From Loktanella atrilutea (GTDB lineage Bacteria > Pseudomonadota > Alphaproteobacteria > Rhodobacterales > Rhodobacteraceae): a stretch of 64,000 bases of DNA. Below, in pieces: positions 37,298-46,044 of the stretch (positions within the stretch are counted from its first letter, which is position 1; each line of letters opens with the position of its first letter). A model generated the notes under the pieces. That model saw nothing but the letters and a program-made list of their open reading frames with translations, ran no database searches and was not told where the DNA came from. Position numbers and translations under genes: made by a program. The stretch covers positions 248,001 to 312,000 of the forward strand of contig NZ_FQUE01000002.1 of assembly GCF_900128995.1 (NCBI RefSeq), in the 5' to 3' direction.

Positions 37298-38794
37298 CTA
37301 CCAGGGAATAAGGGCCAGCGTCACAATGGGGAACGCCACGAGAATAGCAACGCGCACGAGGTCGGAGGCAACGTAGAACATCACGGCCCTGTAGGTGTCC
37401 GACATCGGCGTCTTGCGGTCCATTGCGTTGATGATGAAGAGGTTCATGCCGACGGGTGGGGTGATCAGCCCGACCTCGACCACGATCAGCACGAGGATAC
37501 CGAACCAGATCGCGACACGTTCGGTGTTGATCCGTGACAGCGCACCTTCGTTCGCGCCGCGCAGCCCGAGTTCCTTCATCTGGTCCCGGGTCAGTTCCAG
37601 ACCCTGCGCCAGCATATCCTGCGCCTGCGCGAGCAGGTCGGGGGCCACCTGCGTGCCGCTTTGAACGAGCTCGGTCAGCCGCGCACTTTGCAGATCGACA
37701 AGACTCACGAAGCCAAAATCGAGGCCCTGCACTACGGGCCAGAAGATCGGGATCGTCAGCAGGATCATCGACAGGCTGTCCATCAGGCAGCCCAGCAGCA
37801 AATAGAAGATCAGGATCACTGTCAGCACGAGCAGCGGTGACAGGCCCTGGTCCACGACCCAGAGCGCGATTTCCTGCGGCACTTGGGTCAGCGCGAGGAA
37901 GCCGTTGTAGAAGGCAGCCCCCAGCACGATGAAGAAGATCATCGCCGTCGACCGCGCCGTCACCATGAAGGATTCGCCCAGTGTGGTCCATGTCAGGCCG
38001 CCATTGGCCCAGGCAATGGTTCCAGTGCCCAGCGCGCCGACGGCGGCCCCTTCGGTGGGGGTGAACCACCCCGCGTAGATGCCGCCGACGACGAGGGCAA
38101 AGACAATCAGCACGGGCCAGACCGCGATGACGCCACGCAATCTGGCCGCCCAGCCGACCCGGGGGCGCGTGCCGGCGCTTTCGGGGTACAGGCGGACGTA
38201 GATGCCGATGACGATGACGTAGCCCAGCGCCGCGAGCACACCGGGAATGAAGGCGGCAAGAAACAGCTTCGCGATGTTCTGTTCCGTCAGAATGGCGTAG
38301 ATCACGAGCACGATAGAAGGCGGGATTAGAATGCCCAGAGTGCCACCCGCCGCCAACGTCGCAGTAGAGAACCCGCCGGCATAGCCGTAACGGCGCAACT
38401 CTGGCAGGGCAACGCGGCTCATCGTGGCGGCCGTGGCGAGACTCGACCCGCAGATTGCGCCGAAGCCCGCGCAGGCGCCGATGGCGGCCATCGCCACGCC
38501 GCCGCGCCGGTGGCCGAGGAACCCCTCCGCCGCCTTGAAGAGGGCCTGGCTCATGCCGCCGAGTGTCGCGAAGTGACCCATCAGCAGGAACATCGGGATG
38601 ATTGACAGCGAATAGCTGGAAAAGGTCGTGAAGGTTTCGGACTTCAGGCGCGCGAAGGGGATCGTGGTGTCGCCGGTCACAAGCACCAGCCCGACAAGGC
38701 CCGCGAGGAACATGGCGAGACCGATGGGAACCCGCAGGAAGATCAGCCCGAGCAGCGCCGGGAATGATACGATACCGATCGTAAGGTCGCTCAA
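37298..38794 (-). CDS. dctM: TRAP transporter large permease DctM
   Basis: The 12-helix sodium-coupled subunit of a TRAP importer, 498 residues versus a usual 425-440. Typical blocks are FGAICGSSLATAATMSRVALP, GTLGILIPPSIVLVIYA and VGLITPPVGMNLFIINA. The extra length is one hydrophilic insertion of about 65 residues (about 380-445, from FVSLVDLQSARL to LSRINTERV) between two late helices. The start is TTG 38794, overlapping the dctQ stop as TTGA; no ATG is available near the family N-terminus. Confidence 0.9.
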   Translation of the reverse strand: MSDLTIGIVSFPALLGLIFLRVPIGLAMFLAGLVGLVLVTGDTTIPFARLKSETFTTFSSYSLSIIPMFLLMGHFATLGGMSQALFKAAEGFLGHRRGGVAMAAIGACAGFGAICGSSLATAATMSRVALPELRRYGYAGGFSTATLAAGGTLGILIPPSIVLVIYAILTEQNIAKLFLAAFIPGVLAALGYVIVIGIYVRLYPESAGTRPRVGWAARLRGVIAVWPVLIVFALVVGGIYAGWFTPTEGAAVGALGTGTIAWANGGLTWTTLGESFMVTARSTAMIFFIVLGAAFYNGFLALTQVPQEIALWVVDQGLSPLLVLTVILIFYLLLGCLMDSLSMILLTIPIFWPVVQGLDFGFVSLVDLQSARLTELVQSGTQVAPDLLAQAQDMLAQGLELTRDQMKELGLRGANEGALSRINTERVAIWFGILVLIVVEVGLITPPVGMNLFIINAMDRKTPMSDTYRAVMFYVASDLVRVAILVAFPIVTLALIPW

Positions 38795-39375
38795 TGCTCT
38801 GCCCCCAGATCGGCGGGCAGGATCGTGGTGCCGGTCAGCGTTTCCCGCAGGCGCACGGCGGCGATATAGCAGGCCACCACCGCCGCTACGACTGCACCCA
38901 GAAGTGACAAAGCGTAGGCCCACCAGACAGGCATTTCGAGCAGAAAAGTCGTCTGGCCGGCGTCGAGCTTCGACAGCAGGCCCAACCACAATTGCCAGGC
39001 AATCAGGACCATGACCGCGGCAAAGACGATGTCCGTAGCCAGTCGCAGCCCCCGATTGGCGGGGTCAGGCAGGTAATTCGTGAAGACGTCGACCGCCGCA
39101 TGGCCACCGGTGATCTGGCAGAGGGGCAGGAAGGCGAAAATCGAAAAGGCAATGCCGGCTTCGACCAGTTCGAAGTCGCCGTTGACCGGGCCGACGCCCA
39201 GATCCAGAAGCCATGTCGCAAGGCCGGGGGCCAGGCCGGACATGACGTCGCCATGCAGGATGGAATTCAGCTCTCGCCCAACGACGGAAAGGCAGACCAG
39301 CAGGATGAGTGCGGTCAGCATGGCGCCGCCCAGCCACGCCATCAGTTGCGACAGTCTCAGAATGGCACGATACAT
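38791..39375 (-). CDS. dctQ: TRAP transporter small permease DctQ
   Basis: A four-helix subunit of 194 residues. Hydrophobic segments lie near 10-30 (LMAWLGGAMLTALILLVCLS), 65-85, 105-125 and 145-170. The first helix ends in VVGREL, a common DctQ feature. GGGAGA precedes ATG 39375. A strong hairpin separates it from dctP. Stop overlaps the dctM start. The ligand of the system is decided by DctP. Confidence 0.86.
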   Translation of the reverse strand: MYRAILRLSQLMAWLGGAMLTALILLVCLSVVGRELNSILHGDVMSGLAPGLATWLLDLGVGPVNGDFELVEAGIAFSIFAFLPLCQITGGHAAVDVFTNYLPDPANRGLRLATDIVFAAVMVLIAWQLWLGLLSKLDAGQTTFLLEMPVWWAYALSLLGAVVAAVVACYIAAVRLRETLTGTTILPADLGAEH

Positions 39376-39414
39376 CGCCGTCTCCCAGTGGTGGCACGCC
39401 CTGTCCGCATGCGC

Positions 39415-39440
39415 GGGGGCGTCCGCCCGCGGACGCCCCC
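39415..39440 (-). terminator. hairpin between dctP and dctQ
   Basis: A perfect 11-bp stem, GGGGGCGTCCG and CGGACGCCCCC, encloses CCCG, 25 bases after the dctP stop. It lacks a T-run and probably limits read-through or stabilises dctP mRNA. Confidence 0.6.
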
Positions 39441-39465
39441 GTATGGTTCATCGTCGACCGAAAGG

Positions 39466-40512
39466 TCAGTTGCTGGCCTTGTACTCGTCCATCAGGGCAC
39501 GTGCCTCGTCGATCAGCGCCTGTCCGTCGTAGCCCTTGGCATCCATGTCGGCGGCCCAGTTGGCATAGATCGGCTCTACCAGCGGCATCCAGTCGGATTC
39601 CACTGTCGCCGCATCAATCGTGATGAATTCGTTGCCCATGTCCTCTGCAATCTGCCTCGCCGGTCCATCGGCCGCCAGATTGACCTCTGCCGCCAGGATC
39701 GAGAAATCGAGGCCCGAATCCGCGTCGATGACCGCCTTCAGGTCATCCGGCAGCGCGTCGTAGGAGGCCGGGTTCATCGCCAGGACGAAGGCGAGCGTAT
39801 AAAGGCCATTCCCTTCGAAATCGGTATGGTTGTGGACCAGTTCGGCAACCTTGAGAGCGCTTGTCACTTCCCATGGTAGGGTGGTGCCGTCGATGACACC
39901 CTTGGAGAGGGCTTCCGACACGGCGGGCACCGGCATGCCGACGGGCGTGGCGCCCACGGCCTCCAGCATCTGGTTTACAAGGCGTGAGCCGCCGCGGATT
40001 TTCATCCCCTGCAAATCCTCTGGCGTTTCGACCGGATCCTTTGTGTGGAACAGGCCCGGACCATGGACCCAGGTTCCCAGCATATGGACGTCCTTGAACT
40101 CTCCGTCCTTCATGTCCTTTTCGTACATCTTCCAGAAGGCATATGCGGCAGCCTTGGGGTCGCTCACGAAGAAAGGCAGTTCGAAGACCTCGGTGCTGGG
40201 AAAGCGGCCCGGCGTGTAGCCCACGACGGTCCAGACGATGTCGGCGACACCATCGACGACCTGGTCGATCAACTCGGGAGGCGAACCGCCAAGTTGCATC
40301 GAGGGATAGCGGTCGATCTTGATGCGACCGCCGGAATCCGCCTCGACCTTGTCGGCCCAGACGTCGAGGATCAGTTTCGGAACGGAGGCCTGCGCGGGAA
40401 GCATCTGATGCAGCTTCAGCGTGACCTCCTGCGCGCGTGCGCCGGTGGCGGTCAGTGCCAGCAGGGCCATGGCACCTGCGGCTCCCAACAGGGTTCTACG
40501 ATTGGTTCTCAT
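39466..40512 (-). CDS. dctP: TRAP transporter substrate-binding protein DctP
   Basis: Periplasmic receptor, 348 residues. The leader NRRTLLGAAGAMALLALTAT carries an Arg-Arg pair, so Tat export is possible. GARAQEV is a plausible cleavage region. The DctP family region MKIRGGSRLVNQMLEAVGA contains the ligand-carboxylate Arg, and PVPAVSEALSKGVIDGTTLP follows. The ligand is expected to be an organic acid or sulfonate but cannot be named. ATG 40512 has GGGAGGA upstream. Transcription diverges from cydAB. Confidence 0.9.
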   Translation of the reverse strand: MRTNRRTLLGAAGAMALLALTATGARAQEVTLKLHQMLPAQASVPKLILDVWADKVEADSGGRIKIDRYPSMQLGGSPPELIDQVVDGVADIVWTVVGYTPGRFPSTEVFELPFFVSDPKAAAYAFWKMYEKDMKDGEFKDVHMLGTWVHGPGLFHTKDPVETPEDLQGMKIRGGSRLVNQMLEAVGATPVGMPVPAVSEALSKGVIDGTTLPWEVTSALKVAELVHNHTDFEGNGLYTLAFVLAMNPASYDALPDDLKAVIDADSGLDFSILAAEVNLAADGPARQIAEDMGNEFITIDAATVESDWMPLVEPIYANWAADMDAKGYDGQALIDEARALMDEYKASN

Positions 40513-40633
40513 CCCGGTCCTCCCAGACGTTCAATGCGGCGGCGGCAGGTCGAAATCGCCTGCGCCATGGGCCGCATGATGCAGATGACCACGGGCTTGT
40601 CATGGGAAATCCGACCAGAGCCTGCGAATTCTG

Positions 40634-40647
40634 CTGATTTATATCAG
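40634..40647 (+). promoter_or_regulatory. FNR/FnrL-type binding site upstream of cydAB
   Basis: CTGAT-TTAT-ATCAG is a symmetric site whose TGAT-N4-ATCA core matches the FNR/Anr consensus TTGAT-N4-ATCAA apart from the outermost base on each side. It lies 137 bases before the cydA start and 122 before the divergent dctP start. Oxygen-responsive control of a bd-type oxidase makes this plausible. Binding is not shown. Confidence 0.5.
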
Positions 40648-40783
40648 TGCCTGCAAAGCACTATGACGCGAAATAGGGGCGGCAGCGGTGTCTGCGCGGG
40701 TTTGCCTCATGGATGCCACGTGCTCTAGATGCAAATTGCATGCCAAGCCCAGCCCATCCGGGCAACAGTAGAGGACAAAAGAT

Positions 40784-42190
40784 ATGCTCAGCAGCTTCGC
40801 AGCAGAGACACTGGCGCGATTCCAGTTTGCCTTTACCGTATCGTTCCACATCATCTTTCCCGCGTTCTCGATCGGCCTCGCCAGCTTTTTGGCCGTGCTG
40901 AACGCGCTGTGGTTGTGGACGGGCGACGCGGTGTATCGCACTGTCTTCGACTACTGGAAAAAGATCTTCGCGGTGGCCTTCGGGATGGGCGTCGTGTCGG
41001 GCATCGTCATGTCCTACCAGTTCGGCACGAACTGGTCCGAATACGCCGACAAGACCGGGCCGGTCCTCGGCCCGCTAATGGCCTACGAGGTGCTGAGCGC
41101 CTTCTTCCTCGAGGCAGGTTTCCTCGGCATCATGCTGTTCGGCCGTGAAAAGGTGGGCAACGGGCTGCACATGTTCGCCACCGCAATGGTCGCGGGCGGC
41201 ACGCTGATGTCGGCCACGTGGATCCTGAGCGTGAACAGCTGGATGCAGACCCCCGCGGGCTTTTCCATGAACGAGGTCGGCCAGTTCGTGCCGGAGGACT
41301 GGTGGGCGATCATATTCAACCCGTCGTTCCCCTACCGCCTCGTACATATGGTGCTTGCGGCCTACCTCACCACAGCTTTTGTGGTCGCCGGTGTCGCGGG
41401 TTGGCATTTGCTGAAGGATCGCAGCAATCCTGCAACGCGGACCATGTTCTCCATGGCGATGTGGATGGCGCTGATCGTCACGCCGATCCAGATCTTCGCC
41501 GGTGACGAGCACGGTATCAACACGCTGGAACACCAGCCGGTCAAGATCATGGCGATGGAGGGGCATTACGACAGCCACCCCGACGGCGCGCCGCTTGTCC
41601 TCTTCGGCATTCCCAACCCGGCGGAAAAGCGGATCGACTATGCGGTAGAAGTGCCGAAGCTGTCGTCCCTGATCCTCAAGCACGACTGGAACGCCCCGCT
41701 GGCCGGCCTCGATACCGTACCCGATGACGAGGAACCGCCGGTCACGATCGTGTTCTTCAGCTTCCGGATCATGGTCGGCATCGGCTTTGCGATGCTGGGG
41801 ATGGGTCTTTGGGGCGGGATCCAGCGCTGGCGCGGGCGACTTTACGACACGACGTGGCTGCACCGGGCGGCCGTCGTGATGGGGCCCATGGGCTTCGTGG
41901 CGGTGCTGGCCGGCTGGATCACGACAGAGGTGGGGCGCCAGCCCTATACGGTCTACGGCATGCTGCGCACGTCAGAGAGCCTTGGCCCCGTTGCGGCACC
42001 AGCCGTTGCAGCGTCATTGATCGCCTTCATCGTCGTATACTTCTTCGTCTTCGGCGCGGGCACATTCTACATCATGCGGATGATGGGCAAGTATCCCGGC
42101 ACACCGCGTCTGGGCCTGCGTGACGGTCCGGTGCGCGCGGCAGGAATCACGCCGCTGCAACAGACCCACAACGCGCACCCGGCGGAGTAA
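40784..42190 (+). CDS. cydA: cytochrome bd-type ubiquinol oxidase subunit I (CIO-like)
   Basis: Quinol-oxidising, haem-bearing subunit of the inner-membrane bd oxidase, 468 residues. The N-terminal ARFQFAFTVSFHIIFPAFSI holds an axial His (residue 22). GREK, SWMQTPAG and FAGDEHG follow. GRQPYTVYGMLRT is the conserved C-terminal motif. The Q-loop after EGHYDSHPDG is short, as in the cyanide-insensitive (CioA) branch. GAGGAC precedes ATG 40784. It is followed 6 bases later by cydB. Confidence 0.95.
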   Translation: MLSSFAAETLARFQFAFTVSFHIIFPAFSIGLASFLAVLNALWLWTGDAVYRTVFDYWKKIFAVAFGMGVVSGIVMSYQFGTNWSEYADKTGPVLGPLMAYEVLSAFFLEAGFLGIMLFGREKVGNGLHMFATAMVAGGTLMSATWILSVNSWMQTPAGFSMNEVGQFVPEDWWAIIFNPSFPYRLVHMVLAAYLTTAFVVAGVAGWHLLKDRSNPATRTMFSMAMWMALIVTPIQIFAGDEHGINTLEHQPVKIMAMEGHYDSHPDGAPLVLFGIPNPAEKRIDYAVEVPKLSSLILKHDWNAPLAGLDTVPDDEEPPVTIVFFSFRIMVGIGFAMLGMGLWGGIQRWRGRLYDTTWLHRAAVVMGPMGFVAVLAGWITTEVGRQPYTVYGMLRTSESLGPVAAPAVAASLIAFIVVYFFVFGAGTFYIMRMMGKYPGTPRLGLRDGPVRAAGITPLQQTHNAHPAE

Positions 42191-42196
42191 GGCACA

Positions 42197-43207
42197 ATGG
42201 ACGTCATTTTCGAGCTTTCCTTCATCTGGGCCGGGCTTATCGCCTTCGCCGTACTGACCTACATCATCCTTGACGGGTTCGATCTGGGCGTGGGCATCCT
42301 GTTTCCCTTCGCCCAGTCCAAGAAGGACCGCGACACCATGATGAATTCGGTCGCGCCGATATGGGACGGTAACGAAACCTGGCTGATCCTGGGCGGCGGC
42401 GGCCTTTTCGCGGTGTTTCCACTGGCCTATGCGGTCGTGATGTCGGCGTTGTACATGCCGATCATCCTGATGCTTCTGGCGCTGGTGTTCAGGGGTGTCG
42501 CCTTTGAATACCGGTGGAGGACGGAGCGGTGGAAGCGCGTCTGGGATATCGCCTTCTTCGGGGGGTCCACGATGGCGGCCCTGTGTCAGGGCATTTCTCT
42601 CGGCGCGCTGGTCCAGGGAATCAAGGTGACGGAGCGTCATTACTCCGGCGGCTGGTGGGACTGGCTGACGCCGTTCTCGATCACCACCGGCATCGCGGTC
42701 GTGGTGGGCTATGCCCTGCTGGGCGCCTGTTGGGTCATGATGAAGACGGACGGGGCGGTCCACCACCGGATGCGCGACCTTGCCAAGCCGTTGGCAATCG
42801 CGACGCTGGCCTTCATCGCGGCGGTCAGCGTCTGGACACCGTTCCAGAACTACACCTATTTCGAACGCTGGTTCGCCATGCCCGGCTTCCTTTACACCCT
42901 GCCGATACCGATCCTGCTGCTATTCACGGTCTACATGCTGTTCACGGGCATCGCCCGCGGGCGGGATGTCATACCCTTCTTCGCGGCAGAGGGGCTTTTC
43001 GTCATCAGCTTCATCGGCATCGGGATCAGTTTCTACCCCTATATCGTGCCGCCGTCGCTGCTGATCACCGATGCCGCCGCACCGGATTCCAGCCTGAAGT
43101 TCGCGCTGGTCGGGACCTCTGTCCTGATCCCGCTGATCCTGGCCTACACGGCCTATGCCTACTGGGTGTTCCGTGGCAAGCTGGATCCCGAAAACGGCTA
43201 TCACTGA
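42197..43207 (+). CDS. cydB: cytochrome bd-type ubiquinol oxidase subunit II
   Basis: Partner membrane subunit, 336 residues with about nine helices. ILDGFDLGVGILFPF and VAPIWDGNETWLILGGGGLF are CydB signatures. RGVAFEYRWR follows. It shares the base A of TGATG with the small downstream gene, so the third subunit is coupled to it. No cydCD haem/thiol exporter genes are adjacent, as is common for CIO-type operons. Confidence 0.95.
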   Translation: MDVIFELSFIWAGLIAFAVLTYIILDGFDLGVGILFPFAQSKKDRDTMMNSVAPIWDGNETWLILGGGGLFAVFPLAYAVVMSALYMPIILMLLALVFRGVAFEYRWRTERWKRVWDIAFFGGSTMAALCQGISLGALVQGIKVTERHYSGGWWDWLTPFSITTGIAVVVGYALLGACWVMMKTDGAVHHRMRDLAKPLAIATLAFIAAVSVWTPFQNYTYFERWFAMPGFLYTLPIPILLLFTVYMLFTGIARGRDVIPFFAAEGLFVISFIGIGISFYPYIVPPSLLITDAAAPDSSLKFALVGTSVLIPLILAYTAYAYWVFRGKLDPENGYH

Positions 43208-43317
43208 TGGCGACCGGTCCCCTCTGGCAGCGGATCGCGTGGTTCGTGGCGATCTGGTTCGCAAGTGTCGCCGCCTTGGCCGTCGTCGCCTTCGCGATCC
43301 GGCTGGCGATCCTCTAG
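43207..43317 (+). CDS. CydX/DUF2474-like small subunit of the bd oxidase
   Basis: A 36-residue peptide beginning MATGPLWQRIAWFVAIWF and containing one membrane helix (about residues 10-34). Length, the N-terminal PLWxR and the Trp-rich helix fit the small DUF2474/CydX-type peptides encoded after cydB that stabilise the oxidase. ATG 43207 overlaps the cydB stop as TGATG. Its TAG stop overlaps the stop of the convergent thiolase gene in the tetranucleotide CTAG. Confidence 0.75.
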   Translation: MATGPLWQRIAWFVAIWFASVAALAVVAFAIRLAIL

Positions 43318-44501
43318 GCTTCCAGTGCGACCGCCAGCGCCTCGCCGCCACCGATGCAGATGCTGGCGATCCCCCGCTGCGCCCCGCGCGCACGCATTGC
43401 GCCCAGCAGGGTGACGATGATCCGCGCGCCGGAGGCGCCGATCGGATGACCGAGGGCTACGGCGCCGCCGTGGACGTTCAGCCGGTCACGGGGTATTCCG
43501 CAATCCGCCATCGCGGCCATCGGCACCACGGCGAAAGCTTCATTGATTTCGAACAGATCGACGTCGGCCAAGGCCCAGCCGATCCGCTTCGCCAGTGTCC
43601 GCATGGCGAAGATCGGCGCCGTGGTGAACCAGCCCCGTTCGCCAGCGTAGGCGGCATGTCCGACGATCCGTGCCAGCGGGCTGACCCCCGCGGCCGACAT
43701 CGCCTCACCCGACATCAGCACCAGCGCCGCCGCCCCATCGTTAATGGACGACGCCGAGGCCGCGGTGATCGTGCCGCCCTCGGCAAAGGCCGTGCGTAGC
43801 TTCGGAATTTTCGCTGTGTCGATTCGGTCCGGCCCCTCGTCGCGGCTGACCTGCACGTCGCCCTTGCGTCCTGCCATGACGGGCGCGATTTCCCAATCGA
43901 AAAGGCCCTCGTCTGCGGCCCGCTTCGCCCGGGTCACGCTTTCGATCGCGAAGTCATCCTGCGCCGCCCGGTCGAAGCCGTAGTGCGCCGCGCAATCCTC
44001 CCCGAAGGTGCCCATCGACCGGCGGGCACCGGTATTGGTGCGGGCATAAGCATCCTCAAGCCCGTCCAGCATCATGTGATCGAGCATGACGTCGTGACCG
44101 ATGCGGGCGCCGCCCCGCGCCTTCGGTAGCAGGTAGGGGGCGTTGGTCATGCTCTCCATCCCGCCGACGACCACGGTGGACACGTTGCCGCACAGGATGG
44201 CATCCATGCCCTGCGTCACGGCCTTCATGCCCGATCCGCAGACCTTGCTGACCGTGGTGCAGGGCGTGGCGACGCTCAGTCCGGCCCCCAGTGCCGCCTG
44301 CCGCGCCGGCGCTTGACCAAGACCTGCGGGCAACACGTTGCCCATCAGCACCTCGTCCACCGTCGTCGGATCGACACCGGCTCTGTCCAGTGCCGCATGG
44401 ATTGCCACGCTGCCCAGCTGCGGGGCCGTCACGTCGGAAAACGTTCCCTGAAACGCGCCAAGGGGCGTGCGCGCCGCCCCCGTGATGTAGATGTCGGTCA
44501 T
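43314..44501 (-). CDS. acetyl-CoA acetyltransferase (thiolase)
   Basis: A thiolase of 395 residues. The nucleophile is C88 in VSKVCGSGMKAV. The catalytic His lies in VHGGAVALGHPIGASGARI and the second Cys in SICIGGGEALAVAL. It could condense acetyl-CoA for polyhydroxybutyrate or act in beta-oxidation; neither neighbour decides this. ATG 44501 was chosen because GGGAGGG lies 6 bases upstream and the family start MTDIYITGAARTP follows. It is monocistronic and convergent with the cyd operon. Confidence 0.9.
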   Translation of the reverse strand: MTDIYITGAARTPLGAFQGTFSDVTAPQLGSVAIHAALDRAGVDPTTVDEVLMGNVLPAGLGQAPARQAALGAGLSVATPCTTVSKVCGSGMKAVTQGMDAILCGNVSTVVVGGMESMTNAPYLLPKARGGARIGHDVMLDHMMLDGLEDAYARTNTGARRSMGTFGEDCAAHYGFDRAAQDDFAIESVTRAKRAADEGLFDWEIAPVMAGRKGDVQVSRDEGPDRIDTAKIPKLRTAFAEGGTITAASASSINDGAAALVLMSGEAMSAAGVSPLARIVGHAAYAGERGWFTTAPIFAMRTLAKRIGWALADVDLFEINEAFAVVPMAAMADCGIPRDRLNVHGGAVALGHPIGASGARIIVTLLGAMRARGAQRGIASICIGGGEALAVALEA

Positions 44502-44622
44502 GCTGCCCTCCCCGGTCTGCACGCATCCTCGCGCGTCCGAAAACCTCGTGCAAGACCGCTTGAAGGCACAGGCTTCGCGCCTATCCTATGGAAGAACGGA
44601 GCAAGCGCCGAAGGACGGGTCC

Positions 44623-44982
44623 ATGAAATTCACCGAAGAACACCTCTGGCTGCGCGAGGAAGACGGGATGATCGTCGTCGGCGTGACCGAATTCGGCGTG
44701 GCCGAACTGGGCGAGATCGCCTTCGTCGAGCTGCCGGAAGAAGGGGATACCGTGGTGAAGGACGACGAATGTGCCGTCGTCGAAAGCGACAAGACGACCT
44801 CCGACATCCTCGCCCCCATCGGCGGAGAGATCGCGGACGTGAATACGGCGCTGACCAAGAACCCCGGGCTTCTGGCTGACGATCCCGTTGGCGACGGCTG
44901 GCTCTTTGCCATAACGCCAGAGGACATGGACGAGATGGACGACCTCATGGACGAGGGCGCCTACAAGAAATACGTGGGCTGA
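44623..44982 (+). CDS. gcvH: glycine cleavage system H protein (isolated gene)
   Basis: A lipoyl carrier protein of 119 residues. The lipoylation site is K57 in VVESDKTTSDILAPI. EHLWLREEDGMIVVGVTEF and the C-terminal MDEGAYKKYV are GcvH features. AAGGA lies 7 bases before ATG 44623. gcvT and gcvP are absent from the window, so the rest of the system must be elsewhere, or this copy serves another role such as lipoate transfer. The gene ends 7 bp from the convergent comE. Confidence 0.88.
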   Translation: MKFTEEHLWLREEDGMIVVGVTEFGVAELGEIAFVELPEEGDTVVKDDECAVVESDKTTSDILAPIGGEIADVNTALTKNPGLLADDPVGDGWLFAITPEDMDEMDDLMDEGAYKKYVG

Positions 44983-44989
44983 TCGGCAG

Positions 44990-45544
44990 CTAGGCCTTTA
45001 CCGCCCCCATGAACCGGTCCCGGATGGTGACGGGGTCCATCGTGATGACGGGCATCTTGGCATTGCCGCTTTCGCACTTGCAGACGATGACGGTTTGTTT
45101 CCCGCTGTCGATTGCGGCCTGCAGGGTCGTACCCGTGTCCTCGGCCGCGCATGCGATCACGTTCTCGCAGCCGCAGGCCCTCGCCACGTCCTCAAGCTTC
45201 GTTTTCATCCCTGCGTAGGTCGGCTGATCGCCGGTAGAGCCATAGCTGCCGTTGTCGATGATCAACAGGATGAAGTTGTTGGCCACGTTGTTGGCGATGG
45301 TCGGCAGCGTGCCGAGGTTCGTGAGCACCGACCCGTCGCCGTCGATGGCGATGACGGTCTTGGGCTGCGCCAGCGCCAACCCAAGACCGATGGAAGACGC
45401 CAGCCCCATCGTGCCCAGCATGTAGAAGTTGCTGGCCTGGTCGTGGATCGCGTGCAGTTCCTGGCTGGGAATGCCGATGTTGCAGACCGCAAGCTGGCCG
45501 TCCAGAATCGGCGCGATGTGTTTCAGGATTTCCGACCGGATCAT
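44990..45544 (-). CDS. comE: sulfopyruvate decarboxylase beta subunit-like (ComE type)
   Basis: C-terminal half of a split thiamine-diphosphate decarboxylase, 184 residues. The TPP/Mg site is GDGS...N in DGDGSVLTNLGTLPTIANN, followed by IDNGSYGSTGDQPTY. Together with ComD it would convert sulfopyruvate to sulfoacetaldehyde. The split phosphonopyruvate-decarboxylase family is similar, and substrate cannot be fixed by motif. ATG 45544 overlaps the comD stop as ATGA. The hpsN neighbour favours the sulfonate reading. Confidence 0.8.
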   Translation of the reverse strand: MIRSEILKHIAPILDGQLAVCNIGIPSQELHAIHDQASNFYMLGTMGLASSIGLGLALAQPKTVIAIDGDGSVLTNLGTLPTIANNVANNFILLIIDNGSYGSTGDQPTYAGMKTKLEDVARACGCENVIACAAEDTGTTLQAAIDSGKQTVIVCKCESGNAKMPVITMDPVTIRDRFMGAVKA

Positions 45545-46044
45545 TCGCCATATCCTCCCCAGAAGGACGCATCCGTCAGGATCGCGACCGGCTTGTTGCA
45601 CATGAAGGTGTATTTCAGGATCGCGTCAAATTCGTCCGCGTCCGACAGCTTGTGGAAGTGATAGGTCGGGATGTTCAGCTGCGCCAGCAGCGCCTTGGTG
45701 TGGACTGCCATCTCGGCCTGACAGGCGACGGGCTCGCGCAATTCGCCCCGGTACGAGATCAGCATCGGCAGCGGTATGCGGTAATACTGGATCAGCGTGA
45801 CAAGCGTGTTGATCGTCACGCCGATGGCGGTGTTCTGCATGATGATGGCACTTCGGGTGCCCCCCATGAAGGCCCCGGCACACAGACCCATGCCCTCGTC
45901 CTCCTTGTTCGCCGGAATGTGGCGGATGTCCGGGTGCGCCTCCACCGCGTCGATGACGCCGGCCAGTTGCTTGCAGGGGACGGTGGTGATGAAACCCACG
46001 TCGTTCGCCGCGAAGTCCGCGACCAGTTTCTCGGAGATGTTCAC
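45541..46044 (-). CDS. comD: sulfopyruvate decarboxylase alpha subunit-like (ComD type)
   Basis: N-terminal, pyrimidine-binding half of the split TPP enzyme, 167 residues. IPANKEDEGMGLCAGAFMGG carries the Glu that activates the cofactor. SAIIMQNTAIGVTINTL and ISYRGELREPVACQ are family blocks. The start is GTG 46044, in a GTGA overlap with the upstream dehydrogenase gene; no ATG is near the family N-terminus. Three genes (hpsN-comD-comE) are thus translationally chained. Confidence 0.8.
   Translation of the reverse strand: MNISEKLVADFAANDVGFITTVPCKQLAGVIDAVEAHPDIRHIPANKEDEGMGLCAGAFMGGTRSAIIMQNTAIGVTINTLVTLIQYYRIPLPMLISYRGELREPVACQAEMAVHTKALLAQLNIPTYHFHKLSDADEFDAILKYTFMCNKPVAILTDASFWGGYGE

Noticed and set aside
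41362-41550. Short antisense frames inside cydA
   Set aside because: They are shadows of the conserved oxidase gene with no initiation signals.
44502-44622. Glycine riboswitch upstream of gcvH
   Set aside because: The 121-bp region lacks the paired aptamer cores expected for that class.
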